The translations under genes were made by a program, and so were the position numbers. Below the pieces are notes generated by a model. That model saw only the letters and a list, made by a program, of their open reading frames with translations. It ran no database searches and was not told the DNA's origin. DNA of 64,000 bases from assembly GCA_036365145.1 (NCBI GenBank), contig JAEOAD010000029.1:17614001-17678000 (forward strand), written 5' to 3'. Origin of the DNA: Orientallactaga sibirica (Eukaryota; Chordata; Mammalia; Rodentia; Dipodidae). Position 1 is the stretch's first letter. Every line of letters starts with the position of its first letter. Positions 21,573 through 34,351 of the stretch are shown here, in pieces.

Positions 21573-22635
21573 TCAACAACATCATGTGACTGTAGACAAG
21601 AAGTAGATGTAGGCAGCTAAAGCAAATGAGCATTTAACCTATGAGTTGATAACTAGAGGGGGTCTTCAGATATGAAAAACAGAAAGAAATGATCTATCAT
21701 AGTTTTAAACAGCAGGTGCAGGACAAGGTGCTCAGGAGCATATAGCCTTCATGAAGACTAAGCAAAAAAGCAGGTTAGGAATAAAAATTGTCCCAAAATG
21801 TGGGCTGACACTAAGTACAGGTAGGAGAACAGGGTTGGGTTGGCTTGCAGGTGGTGAACTAGGTTATAGTAACTCTGGAAATGGAAATCCTAAAACCGAG
21901 AAGGGTGAGAAGGGGGAAGTAGAGTGGGCCTTGCTGGTTTGCTTTGGTAGACATGCTAATTGCCTCTCCCACCTATGTTTGCTACCTCAGAGCTAATTGA
22001 TGGCCTGAATTTGGTTCATTTCATGGACCTTTTTCTCTGGTGGCTCAGTTTTAATTTCCTCAACTCTTTTTCTACCTATGTGAGAACTACTAGGGTAAAA
22101 GGAGGAGCCTAAGGCCAGATTTAAAAATATCCCAATTCCTTTACCTGTAATTTTGTTTGTAATTGATAGCTTGTAAAATATAAAAATTCAAAAGAGTAAA
22201 CCTTATAGCAATAGAGTTTTCCAGTTTAAACATTCTGCCCTAAATTTTTCATCTCAGACAAGCAACTTTCAACTCATAACTCTTTCCCCTCATATTTAAT
22301 TAACTATTTCTACTTTGATGTTTATATTCCTATCACTTGTTCTATTTTATACACCATCTATTATATTGTTACTTTGAAATCAGGGTTTTATCTCACATCT
22401 TATCTGCTATCCTCACCACCCTCTAATTCTGCTGTTCTACTTTCCTGTGTAATTATTACAATATTGTTAATTCTATATTTAACATGTAATTTTGATATGG
22501 ATAGGTAAGTATGGTTGAATAAAGTAATATATTATGATGGAGTTTTTTATGTAATTAGTTATTTCATTTTCAAGTAATAATGATCTCATTTAATTTCTCA
22601 TTTAGTTTACTTTCAATCTTCAGCTAAAAGTGGGA
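21573..22635. other. Unrecognised stretch
   Basis: No gene or named repeat recognised; the 81-aa plus frame at 21751-21996 has no family signature. Confidence 0.4.
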
Positions 22636-22638
22636 GAT

Positions 22639-22640
22639 AT

Positions 22641-22688
<48 letters not shown>

Positions 22689-22689
22689 C
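22639..22689. repeat. (GATA)n microsatellite
   Basis: About 12 GATA units. Confidence 0.95.
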
Positions 22690-22709
22690 AATTTAATATA
22701 TGTGTATGT

Positions 22710-23102
22710 TGTAGTTAGCTCCACATTTCTGGGATGAACACCCAAAGCAGATGCAGTTCATAGAAGAAAGGGGTTTATTTCAAGCTTACAGATTCAGGGT
22801 TTGTGGGGGGGGGGAGTTCCATCAGTGGCAGAAGCTTCTGCTTCCATACATCCAAGCAGAGAGAAACCACCACCATCCAGCAAACACTAAAAGCAACAAA
22901 TACAAAACCCACAGCAACAGCAAGGGGCCTTGGTAGACTATGCTCAGATCTCTCTGCAAATCTTTTGGCTAGAATCCATATCTGTCTCTAACACCCTTTA
23001 GGGATGGACCCTAGGATCTTCCCTCAGTGACACTTCTTCCAGCCAGGTGGCTGGAAACAATCTATAATAAAACACCTGAGTACGCACATTCAAACTGACA
23101 CT
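22710..23102 (-). mobile_element. MaLR-like LTR, antisense
   Basis: It starts TGTTGTAGTTAGC, with 'agaaaggggtttatttcaagc' (complement of the polyA region), 'cacttcttccagccaggtgg', 'ctataataaaacacctgag' and 'cattcaaactgaca' at the far end, equivalent to the LTR start. It is flanked by GATA/CTAT repeats on both sides. Confidence 0.75.
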
Positions 23103-23336
23103 ATATCTGTATCTCTATCTCTATTCATCTCTATCTATAGCTATCTATATAGTTTCTGTTTTTCCTAATTTTATTATTCCTCATTTCTACTTGCTAATCT
23201 TGTGAGATGTCGTTATCTTTCAATGCCTTCATTAATAATTCTAATTTTCCTATAATTTTGCTTTTCTTTAAAAATAATGTTCTTATAGTCCATTATTCTG
23301 TCATTTCCTTTAGGATATTAAGTAAAAGTGCTATGG

Positions 23337-23338
<2 letters not shown>

Positions 23339-23388
<50 letters not shown>
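23339..23388. repeat. (TA)n microsatellite
   Basis: About 25 TA units. Confidence 0.95.
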
Positions 23389-23392
<4 letters not shown>

Positions 23393-23629
23393 CAGATATT
23401 TGTCTTATTCTAACATTATGTCTGGTTTCTATGAGTTTCTTGTTTTTGCCTGCATGTGTGGAATGTGTGGATGTGTGCATGTGACTCATGTGTGTGGGCC
23501 TATGTAGGTACACATGATTTATGGAGACAAGATGTTGATGTTAAGTGTCTTCAATAATTCTTCACCTTATTGTTGGATATATTTTTGTAACTCAACCTGC
23601 AACTTACTGTTTCCATGAGAGTAGATAGC

Positions 23630-23795
23630 TAGCACATCCCAAAGGTCTTCCTGTCTCTTCCTCCCCAGCTTTGGGATTGCAGGCATCTGTGCTTCACCAC
23701 CTCCGTCATTTTACGTGAATAGTGGGGATTCAAACTCAGGTTCTCATGCTTACTTAGCAAGCATTTCACGGGCTGACCTGTCTTCCACACCCTGA
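23630..23795 (-). repeat. Old B4-like SINE, antisense
   Basis: 'gctttgggattgcaggcatc', 'ggggattcaaactcaggttc', 'agcaagcatttcacgggctg': a diverged antisense B1-ID composite. Confidence 0.6.
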
Positions 23796-25288
23796 GCTTC
23801 TTTTTTATATTATTTCTGCACACAGACTGGGTTCTAAAATGTCTTTTGTCTCTTTCTGTAAAAGTAAACTGTCCATAAGTGTCTGATGATTACCGGCCTC
23901 CATTTCGAAAAGACTGAGACATTTAAGTCTGCTGGCATGTCCACAGGCAAGCTTTTTTTTTTTTTTTGTTGTTGTTGTTTGTTTGTTTTTTGTTTGTTTT
24001 TTTTTTAACGTGCACTGAGCCTCCTCCACTGGCAAAGTAACTCCTCACCCCTACTTCAGCAGGCGAATGGCCAGCTGTAGTCACTGGGTTAGCAGAGCCA
24101 GGCCATTACAGCTGTAATAGGTTCTGCTAAAAACTTCCAGAGGATGTATTTGCAGTCCTTTGCTGCATCTCCATGAAACATGACCCCATCTGTTGTCCTT
24201 CACAGAGCTCCTCAGTTGCCTCCCCATCCTCTCTTCACCATCTTCTGCTCTCTGTTTCTGATTTTCATTCCCTGTTATATTGGGAGTACACTTCATCTGC
24301 TTTAACCTCCTCTCCTACTGTGTTTGTTCCTGGACATTTTTTACTTTGTTATAGTCTCACTATGCATTGAAAGAGGTTTCTTTCATCAACAGATGAACAT
24401 CAATTTTCAGTATTTCATCTTTAACCAAGACCCAATTTTCATTTAGTTGATTTCCAATTATATAGGTAACTCTACATATTAAAAACAAAGTAGAATTCAG
24501 CTTATTAACTGTACATAGATTCTGTGATGAAAATTTCAGGATGATAAAATGAGGAGAATGAATGTTTATAGTGTAAGTGATTGTGCCTTCTCAGTAAACA
24601 CACCTCCAGAAATCCTCTACAACTGAAGAGTTAAGAAGGTTTCCCATCTCTAGGAGAAAAATCTGCCCACAGTGGATTTACTGAAGTATTACCAGATCCT
24701 TTTGTAAGATATTTCTGGAGATTTATTTTAAGTAGGCAAGCATTTGCTTTTGGAGTCTATTCTAATGTATAAATAATTCCATTTCTTAGACACATTTAAG
24801 AGTTTCATAATATTTTGGGGATAGTTAACAGAATAAAATATATCATTCATAATAAGACTAGATTTTGTTTGGGATCAAGAAAGGAAATTATCAGAAAATG
24901 GAAAAAAAATAGCTGTTTTTTTTTATACTTATAAAAGCCATAAATAGCTTGCTTTTCAAGCAAAGAAAAATGAAGATGAACATCACTTCTAAAATGTGAA
25001 AAATATTATCTCTGGTATTGTATATATCGTTCAACTCTTCATGTCTCTGCTTCTCTCCCTCTTTTTCTTACCCTTCCTCCCTGCTCCTTTTCCGTCTTCT
25101 CCCTTCTCTCCCTTGCACTTTACATGGCTCTTGTTTGAATCTTCATTGGAGCAGGATGAAGTGTGTTGTAACCTGGTTCATTGCGTCTAGTCTGGTGCTT
25201 CTCATCAAATTACAGCATATATCACCTGATCCAGAAAGTACCATCAGAGACATAAAACAGCTTCTGATCTGATCTGAGAACCTATTCT

Positions 25289-25292
<4 letters not shown>
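23796..25292. other. Repeat-poor unrecognised stretch
   Basis: Contains a T/G-rich run (23950-24005) but no gene or named repeat that I can support. Confidence 0.4.

Positions 25293-25334
<42 letters not shown>
25293..25334. repeat. (CA)n microsatellite
   Basis: About 20 CA units. Confidence 0.95.
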
Positions 25335-25336
<2 letters not shown>

Positions 25337-25635
25337 ATAGCAGGCACAGTTCATTTGAGAAGACACCAGGTCTTTTATTTAAAATATTGTAATTATTTTA
25401 TTTTTAAAGTCCCATCCTACTGTTAAAAAGCTAAACTCAAATTGGTTCTTTATTCCAAGCTAAATCCAGATTTTCAAAAAACTTTCTTGTTATAATAAAA
25501 CACTTATGACTGATATTTTCATTTCTGTTAAAAGCAAGTAACAGAGTACCTGTTTTCAACCATTACATGACCTGCCTCCCTCCCACAGACTTGGTATATA
25601 CTTGAAAAATTTTGTTTTTATTTCTGGAGGTCAGA

Positions 25636-25682
<47 letters not shown>

Positions 25683-26357
25683 AAAAAAACCACTCATATT
25701 ACCTTTTCTTATTAAAACTGCTTTTGGTCACAAGCATGTCATTTTCATGCATGAAGATTTACACTAATGTCCCTAAATAGGTTTTTAAAGATCTAAAGCT
25801 ATCTTTAAAATTTCCCTTTAATCATCCAGGTAGAACACTTGTCTTTCCTTCAAATGAAAATTGTCATGGGTTTGGTGTACAATTTTCTTGCCCATTTATT
25901 TTTTAAAATTTAACATTCATATAAATAAATATCCATAAGCAACATATGGATCCTTTAATTAAAAGTGAATATAATCCAGTACTATAAGTTGTATAGAGTT
26001 CTGCCATTTCTTAGTCATTTCTTAGTCAGCCTGATCTTGGTAACACTAATTCATCTGTTGTATCTGATATAAATTGCCCCTCCTACAAATATTAAAGTTT
26101 TCATATGTCCATTGTTCCAAGGAACCATATTATAAGAGCAGCTTCAGGAAAACACAGGAGCAGCTTGCTGTGGGCAGTATAGCTGTCTGGAGACAGATTG
26201 GCTCCCTGAAGGGGATGGTTTTCTCCTTTACTCTGTGGCGTTTTTATCATTGAACACAAAGGTTCCCTGAATCTTCCACGTGTAGGGAAATAAAATAAAA
26301 TCACAGATCTTGTTCTTTTGACTGTGTTGATTACCTTCTTTAAAAAATCAATCAGTT
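25335..26357. other. Unrecognised stretch with a (TA)n run
   Basis: AT-rich; (TA)n at 25641-25676. No gene seen. Confidence 0.45.
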
Positions 26358-26560
26358 TGGCTGGAGAGATAGCTCAGTGGTTTAAGGCACTTGCCTACAA
26401 AGGCTAGACCCTGGTTGGATTCCCCAGAACCCACATAAAGCCAGATGCACAAGGTAATGCATGCATCTGAAGTTCTTTTGCAGCAGCTACAGGCCATGGC
26501 TTAGTCAATCATTCTCTCCCTTTCTCTCTCCTTGCAAATGAATAAATAAATTTTAAAAAA
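26358..26560 (+). repeat. tRNA-derived SINE, sense
   Basis: 'ggctggagagatagctcagtgg', 'cacataaagccagatgcac', CT-rich tail then 'aataaataaatt'. The 'aaaaatcaatcag' flanks at about 26343 and 26560 look like its target duplication. Confidence 0.93.
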
Positions 26561-27026
26561 TCAATCAGATATCCACAGATAACACTGCAATGTTAGTTTA
26601 TGATATTATTTATAGTTTTTCCTTTAGATATTTTGACACTGTCATTGGGTATGACATCTGGCTTTATCTCATTGAATATGGGTCTCTGTGGATTTTCTAC
26701 ATTCTGATTTTACTATCACATTCATGCTTTCTTTTCTGTTGGCACAGTCTGTGTTCACTCTCTTATTTTAATTAAGCTCACTTTCTGAAAGTGTGACTCT
26801 TAGTCAGAACTATGAATCAGTGCTCATTTCCAAAACTAGTTTTTAGTTGTTGTCATGCCGCTTACCTTTGTGGTCACACCGTATCATCTCCACTCTTTTG
26901 CTTGCCTGGTGTTTTCTTGATAGGCTTTATGTCTTCTGTATGCATTTGTTATCTAAAGTATAGAATTCTCTTTATTTGAAATGTAATGTAGTCTCCTTTA
27001 AATGGAAAATTATTTAAAGTACAATT
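26561..27026. other. Unrecognised stretch
   Basis: Nothing identifiable. Confidence 0.4.
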
Positions 27027-27240
27027 TGGGGCTGGAGATATGGCTTAGTGGTTAAGGTACATGCCCGTGAAGCCTAAGGACCCTGGTTTGATTTTCCAGG
27101 TCCCATGTTAGCCAGATGCACATGGTGGCACATGCATCTGGAGTTTGTTTGCAGTGGTTAGTGGCCCTGCCGTGCCCATTTTCACTCTCTCTCTCTCCCT
27201 TCCTTTCTTTGTCTCTAATAAATAAATAAAAGTAAAATCT
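27027..27240 (+). repeat. tRNA-derived SINE, sense
   Basis: 'ggggctggagatatggcttag', 'agccagatgcacatggtgg', CT-rich run and 'aataaataaataaaag' tail. The flanks 'aaagtacaattt' and 'aaagtataattt' look like a target duplication. Confidence 0.93.
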
Positions 27241-27676
27241 TTAAAGTATAATTTTAACAACTGTGGTTATGTATGTGTCTCTAAGAATTCAAAATAAAAA
27301 AGGATAAGTTTTGTCCATTCTTTGAAAAAGTACTGTAAATTATATACTCACATTTCTGCATTTTTACCATCTTGCCAATATGGTCTGACTCTTCTATACT
27401 TTATTATGATGTACATTTTACATTCTTTTACTAAAAATCATTTATTATTTGTGTATTCTTTTTCATATCCATGAATGCAATAAATATTTGATTTTTATAT
27501 AAATGTACTTTTTATGGCCACATATTTATTAGTTACTATATTTTCACTCCATGTTTTCATTTGATTCTTTCTCAGTTTCCTATATTTTAATGCCCTTGAA
27601 CATATATTTATTGTTTTACATGTAGAGGTTGTTTGTGGTGCAGATATTTGTTTTTAAGATATAATTTTCCCATCAT
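27241..27676. other. Unrecognised AT-rich stretch
   Basis: No named feature seen. Confidence 0.4.
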
Positions 27677-27823
27677 ATACTTTTTTTCTGAGGTAGGGTT
27701 TCACTCTAGCTCAGGCTGACCTAGAAGTCAATCTGTAGTCTCAGGCTTGAACTCACAGCGATCCTCCTACCTCTGCCTCCCAAGGGCTGGGATTAAAGGT
27801 GTGCGCCACCACGCACAGCCCCA
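27677..27823 (-). repeat. B1 SINE, antisense
   Basis: 'ttctgaggtagggtttcac', 'gcgatcctcctacctctgcc', 'ggattaaaggtgtgcgcc'. Confidence 0.94.
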
Positions 27824-27924
27824 TCATATTTCTTTTGACATTTCTTCATTGTTTTTTGTTATTTAATGAATGTTACAAGGGCCATTTTGAGACTATACTG
27901 ATTTTTTTCCTTAATAAGTGAATT

Positions 27925-28135
27925 TTAAAAATTACTTTTATTTATTGATTTGCAAGCAGAGAGAAATAAAGAGAGATAGAGAGAAAGGAAGTGCCTGGGC
28001 CTCCAACTGCTGCAAACATATGCCAGATGCACGTATCACTATGCAATTGGCTTTACATGGGTACTGAGAAATCCAATTGTGGTCATTAGGCTTTGCAGGC
28101 AAATGCTTTAGCCACCTGAGCCATCTCTCCAGCCC
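27925..28135 (-). repeat. tRNA-derived SINE, antisense
   Basis: 'gagagaaaggaagtgcctggg', 'gcaggcaaatgctttagcc', 'gagccatctctccagccc'. The perfect target duplication TAATAAGTGAATT lies at 27912-27924 and 28136-28148. Confidence 0.95.
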
Positions 28136-28148
28136 TAATAAGTGAATT

Positions 28149-28371
28149 AAAAATATATTTACTTATTTATTTATTTTAGAGAGAGAGAAAGAGGCAGAGA
28201 GGGGAGAGAGAGAGAGAGAATGGGTATGCCAGGGCCTCTAGCCAATGCAAACAAACTGTAGATGCATGTGCCACCTTGGACATCTGACTTATGTGGGTAT
28301 TGGAGAATTGAACCTTGGTTGTTAGGTTTCACAGGAAAATGCCTTGACTGCTAAGCAATCTTTCTAGCCCA
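28149..28371 (-). repeat. tRNA-derived SINE, antisense
   Basis: A second copy immediately next to the target duplication of the previous one. 'atttacttatttatttattt' tail, 'agagaatgggtatgccagggc', ending 'gcaatctttctagccc'. Confidence 0.92.
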
Positions 28372-28379
28372 TTATTTTG

Positions 28380-29605
28380 CCCCTCACCCAAGTGAATTTT
28401 TAACTTGGCACACAAGAGTTATCTCAAGATTTCTAACCTTCGGGATATGTCTACATGTTGCCATTCTTTAGTATTAGTCATATTCTTAGCATACAGAAAA
28501 TTTCACTTCTTCTTTTCATAATAGAATACCTTTTATTTCCTTCTCTTGTCTGATTTCTCTGGCTAATAATTTAGTACTACTTTGAAAAAAAGTGGTAATA
28601 GTGGCATTTATTTTTCTTAGAGGGAATATGGTAAACTTTTATCGTTAGAATGACACTAGCTGTGGGTGGGTCCCATTTGGTCTTTATCATGTTTGGGTAT
28701 ATATCCTTTATACATAATCTATTGGCAGTTTTCTCCACAAAACAGTGATGGACTTCCATCAAATGTGTTTTCTGAGATGATTATGTGATCTTTATTCTAT
28801 ATTTTATCTATATGGCTTATCACATTTACTGATTTGTATATGTTGACCCATCGAGATATAAATCATTTAAAAACATGATGAATGATTATTGTTATGTATT
28901 CTTGAATTCAGTTTGCTAATATCTCATTGAGAATTTTTATACTTATGCTCATCAAGATAATGCCTTATAATCTTCTTCTATTGCCCTTGTCTAGTTTTGT
29001 TACCAGTATACTGTTAGATTCATAAAATGCATTCAGAAGTATTCTCTACATTTTAATCTTTTGAAAGACAATTAGTTCTTTCAATGTTTGGTACAATTCA
29101 CTGATGAAGCTGTCTATTTCTGGGATTTCCTTTGTTTTTTCCACAGTTAATTTTTATTGATATCTTTTTTGAAAATTATTTTCTATTTTATTATTAAGAA
29201 ATAGTTATAAATTTTTTGTGATGAATATTTTTATTATAGTTTCAGTATTTATTCATTAATTATTCAGGTTTTCTTTATGATTCAGTCTATATATTAGACT
29301 ATATGTGTCTAAGTTTATTTAAATTATTGATGTGCAACTGTTCATAGCATCCTTTATACTTCATTGTTATTAATGGAGATGTGTACTCTTTTACTTATTA
29401 TTTATTTTAATACCTTATCTTTTTTCCTGCTATATCTAAGAGGTTGTTGGTTTTGCTTATCTTTTAAAAATCTGCATTTTTCCCCATTCTTGCCCTGCCA
29501 ACTACTTCACTTATTTCCTCTCTGATCACTTATATCTTCTTCCTTTTCATAACATAAGGCTTGGATTATTTTTATTTTTCTTCAGGATACTCACTTTCTT
29601 AGTAA
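28380..29605 (-). mobile_element. L1 ORF2 reverse-transcriptase region, antisense
   Basis: Antisense ORF2 in order: 'gtactactttgaaaaaaagtgg', 'cttgaattcagtttgctaat', 'cattgagaatttttatactt', 'ctgtctatttctgggatttcc', 'gaggttgttggttttgctta', 'ttcctctctgatcacttata'. Many stops; dead. The orientation flips at about 29605. Confidence 0.78.
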
Positions 29606-30470
29606 GATATTTCACAACGAGAGTGAAACAATAAATGGTTAATGAAAGATATTCAAATAAATCAAAAGAGAGCAAGATTTGCTTATACTTGAATCAAACA
29701 AAAATAAGTCAAAATTATTTTTTAAAAGTCAAAGAAGATCACTACAAAGTAACAATTAATATTATTATTGTTATTAACATTATAATTAATGTTAATATAA
29801 ATGTATCTAATATCAGACACATAAATACACAGAGCAAGTTTAAACAACCCAAAGGGAGAGAAAGTATAATCTTATAACATTGTGAACCTCAATTCCCTAC
29901 TTTCAATAACTAAGGAATTATTTGTACAGAAAGTGAATAAAGAAACATTGGTCTTAAACTGCAATTTGGACCAAAAGAACCTGACAGATACAGGAATAAC
30001 TTCCTTCCCATAGCAGAACACATATGCTTAAAATTGACAGAATAGACTACATTACTTCATCACAAAAATATTAACACATTTAGGAGAATGTTATTATAAT
30101 TATCTCTTCAGATCAAAATAGCATGAAACTAGAGATCAAATCAAGGTAAGTCTTAGAAAAGCACATGAAAACTGCCAGTGGGTCTCTACGGAGGTAAAAA
30201 AGAAGAATGAACAATACCTTTGAGACAAACAAAAACTAGAAACAAAATATGCCAACTTATAGAACATGGAAAAGCCATCCTTAAGAAGGAAATTTATAGT
30301 GATAAATGCCTATAGCATGAAGAAAGGATTAGCTATAATCTGTTAAACCGCAAAGACCTGGACAAAGGAAAAGACATTCATCAGAGCAGGAAACTGAGCA
30401 GTGTCAAGTTATAACAAGAAAACAGCTCGTTTTACAAGTTTCTTTCAATTCTCATCAAACTTACAAACCA
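29606..30470 (+). mobile_element. L1 ORF2 upstream region, sense (inverted 5' part)
   Basis: Diverged sense ORF2 from the segment between endonuclease and RT: 'gacagaatagactacattac', 'gaaaagccatccttaagaagg', 'ttatagtgataaatgcctat'. In the element it lies just upstream of the part found antisense to its left, so the pair reads as one L1 with an inverted 5' end. Confidence 0.65.
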
Positions 30471-30856
30471 GAAATAAATTTTTCTAGGTAAATTCTTTTG
30501 ATTTAGCTTTTATTCTGGTGTTTGATAGTCAATCCCATTTTTTTTTTTTTTTCCTTGACATTACTGTTCGCTGATCAGAGACAATGTCTTCCCTTATTAG
30601 AGGAATATCCCTTCATTTCAGCAAGTGAGTGACATGTTTCAGCTCAGTTATAGTACAAAATGTAAGGGTACTACAGCTTGATTGGAGAATATCCCTGCTA
30701 TTTTCAGACTTTCTTCTGATTGCTCCCACAGTTGGACTTCAGGTCTTGAGAGCTGCCACAAATTCTGTTGGCACAAAGAAAAACTATTCCAGGTTAGCTG
30801 CCTGTCCTTGGAGTCAGGCTTTATATGAGGTATTGGTAAGGGTAAAAATTATTTCT
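30471..30856. other. Unrecognised stretch
   Basis: No named feature seen. Confidence 0.4.
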
Positions 30857-31125
30857 ATGGGGCTGGAGAGATGGCTTAGTGGTTAAGGTGCCTACCTGCT
30901 AAGCCTAAGAACGCTGGTTCCAATCTCCAGGTCCCACATTTAGCCAGATGCAAAGAGATGCAAGGGCGCAATGCCGCACTTGCCCACAAGGGGGCGCACA
31001 CATCTGAATTTCGTTCACAGCAGCTGGGAGACTGCTGATGCGCCCATCTCTGTCTCCCTCTCCCTCTCCCTCTCTGTCTCTGTCTCTCTCTCCAAAAATA
31101 AACAAAATAATTTTAAAAAACTTAA
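30857..31125 (+). repeat. tRNA-derived SINE variant with a CTCF-like core
   Basis: Standard head ('ggggctggagagatggctta', 'ggttaaggtgcctacctgc'), but the middle has 'gggcgcaatgccgcac' and CCACAAGGGGGCGC at 30984-30997, which differs at one position from the common CTCF core CCACCAGGGGGCGC. CT-rich run and 'aaaaataaacaaaataa' tail. A second copy of this variant is at 44.2 kb. Confidence 0.9.
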
Positions 31126-34086
31126 AATTATTTCTCTGTAATCATTATTTAAAGACTACAGAACTTTCTCAGTAAAAGCAGAGGGTGATATTGCACATGG
31201 CCACTTCCTCCACTTCTGCCCTATTTGTACTCTAAATGACATGATTCCCTAAAATGTGTGGGATGAGTTTTGACCTGAGTTTTGGGGCTCAGAAATTTCT
31301 GTCCTCAACCTGGTAATGTCTGTCCTCATCTATCCTGCATTGGGCATTGAGGATAGCAGTTAGCAGGGTGACAGAAAGCAGTGAATTGTACTTTGTCTGC
31401 CACAATTGCTCCTGAATCTGCTTCTAACTCTTTTGAAATGGGTATGCTGTCTCTAAAGGGTGAATGATAGCTGTCCCAAGAATTCCTGTTGGAAGCTGTT
31501 TACTGGAAAATGAAATTACAATGATGTACCAGATGAGACCACCTCCATCTTGACACACAGAGATGGCCTTTTGGAAACTGAGATTTTTATTATGAAATAA
31601 TAATTAAATCACTTTTGGGTGCATTTTTTCCAATCCATAAAATGATCATGAAATATGACAACTTTTTCCAGGAAGTCGTCATGAAATCAGAACAATTTTT
31701 TTTTTCTATCAAAAATGGACTACTGTGGAGATTAGAGTGAGGATTGCTGGAGGCATTATATCTGTATTGTTCTAATTAAATGTTTCTTGTCTGAGGAAAA
31801 AGCTTTTAATACTTTTTTTTAGAACTAATTTTGTGATTGTGTGGCCTTAAGCATAGGAGGTTTGCTGGAGAGACATGAGAAATATGGTTCTTTAGAGGCT
31901 GGTTGCACTTTTAGTCAGGATCTTGTGATTATAAGAAAGAGACCTTTAATAAACCTTAAAGAAAAGAACCTGCCTTGTGTCCTTATAATCCAACATGACT
32001 TATCTGTTTCCACTTCCCCCGCACAATCTGTTTTATCAAACAAGGGCTTCCGTTAGTTTTCCCACACTTGCAGCCTGCTACTTCTAAGGTAGGTGAGCTC
32101 ATACTGTCCTTAGCTTGCCAAAATAGATACACAAATCCAAGACAGCTATTGAATTGGTGGGTTAATCCATTCATTCATGTGTAAATTAAACTCAGAAGGA
32201 ATCATAAAACAGAACTACTTTATTCTCACCTTTAGACACTATATAGGAGCTATTCACATTTGTTTTTGAAAACCATTTCTATTTAAATTTTCTTCAGAAA
32301 AATTTAATCTGAAATAGTTGGTGGTGTGGTGCACATCCAAAATTATCTAGCCATTGTTGAACATTGTTTAAAATTTAAAACATTGTTATCTGGATATAGA
32401 CCACAAACACACACACACACATTCAAATTTTAGTGATAAATAGATACTTATGGAAGACATTTAACTTGCATTATGAGGTAAAAATAAACTTATCTAAAAT
32501 TTTATGTACAGCATTTTTATAATTCTATTTTATATGTTCCTACATGTGAATTGATAAAATATGGGAAAGTACATTCTAACATATTTACTATATTTTTTTC
32601 TGGGAGGTAGACTTAGGCATGATTATTATAATTTCTTCCCTTTGTTTATTTTCAACATTTCCCACAATAAGCACGTATTACCTGCATACCAAATGTAAAA
32701 AGGAGAAAATGACATGTAACACATATATTTAAAAGCATTTCTAATTTAAATGTACTTGCTGTTAGCAATTTCCTTTCATTTGGCTTGGCTCAGTGAGCCT
32801 CTCAAGTAATATACCAGGCTGTTTATATTAGAGAGTACTACAAATTGGATAACCAAAAATCTCCTAGAGAGAGCTCATAAAATGACATGGTTGGATGGAA
32901 ACCTGAACAGATGGACTAACTCTACCATGTGCTGTATTAACCCTGCTGTTCACAGACTTGTGGCCAATAACACATGGGAAAAGTATGATTGTAAAAATAT
33001 GTTGGTGAGATGGAAGATGTCAATATACAACTTGGGACTTACTGGACAGGCACTTGGTGAACTGCTTTACTGTTATTCTGACCATTTTTTTAAAATATCT
33101 GTGAAAATCCTGGAGCTTTAGAGGAATTCTACAAAGACGAATTGTAATGGGGGACGAGGGAACAGCAGCCCAGTGTGTTTCCCAGCAGTGTGACTGGCAT
33201 CAGTACATTACATTGAAAGCTAGTCTAAGTGGTGTCTCATTATGTGTATGATGATGAGAAACCAGGGGACAGTAGGGTTGTAATTGGCTAAATAAAGAGA
33301 ATAGGCCCATTTCCTGATCTGGATATTCTAATCACTAGTTGGAAATCAGTGGCAAAAATAGACACACAGTTCTGTGGGGGGTAAAAATATTCTGTTTCTG
33401 TCATGAGACCAGATCTTCGTCCTAGCCATCCCTGAATCAGACAGAAAGAAAAAAAATATAAAGGCATTCATTGTTATAATTTAAAATAAAATGTAAATAA
33501 GAACAGAAGTTTCCAGTTTGGGAAATAGTTATTCTAAATAACTCCTTTATGGTTTAGAGAGGGAGAAATAACTAAAGGGTCTGTTGGTAGCATCATAACC
33601 ACAGGAGAGAGGGGAGTTACTCTATCTCCATTAGTACGTGGGTGGAGACACCTTGTCCGAAAGCCTGGTTTCTTGCAATTAACTAGGTTTATGACCTTAA
33701 ACAATCACTATGCTCCAACACTCATTATCATTTTACTTTAAAAATGGAACTGCTTATGAAAGCTCAGTATTTTCCTAATGTTATGAGTATATATTTTGAA
33801 AATAGTTAATTTTAACTGACACTTCTGGAATATCATTAACGATGAAGGTGTTGTGATATGGCATTTTTGAGCCCATTTCTTAATGGCATTGTGTGAATTT
33901 GACCTTTGGTGGGATACAAGAATGGGTTACAACTGGTTAAATTGGAGGGTCTCTTGTCCAAAGTGTAGTTAAGGGAAATAATCCTCTTTTTGTCACATTC
34001 TGCATTTAACCATAATGGAAAGCCCTCAGTCTCAAACTCTGATGAATGACTCAGCTCTATCCAGCTCTCTCTTGCTTTCCTCTGCC
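31126..34086. other. Long repeat-poor unrecognised stretch
   Basis: Nearly 3 kb without a repeat family or gene that I can name, apart from short CA runs (32408-32420). Short frames such as 31841-32056 and 32882-33121 show no recognisable motif. Could be unique intergenic or intronic sequence. Confidence 0.45.

Positions 34087-34115
<29 letters not shown>
34087..34115. repeat. Poly-A run
   Basis: About 29 A, possibly the tail of an element too old to name. Confidence 0.9.
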
Positions 34116-34118
<3 letters not shown>

Positions 34119-34351
34119 GATTTATTTTCAAATAACTAATTTGGAATTACTGCTGGTAAAATGATAATATTAATTACCTGTGAATAATTTAAAGAGTAAC
34201 TAAATTCTTCATTTACTCTAGAATCAAAGGCATGAATGTGGTCACAGTATCAAACAAATGAGAAAACAAGTTGGGGGTAAAAGAGGTGAGTTACAAACCA
34301 GTGGCTATCAGAGAATTTATGGGAATTTCCCAAGTCATAGTCTATGATTTT

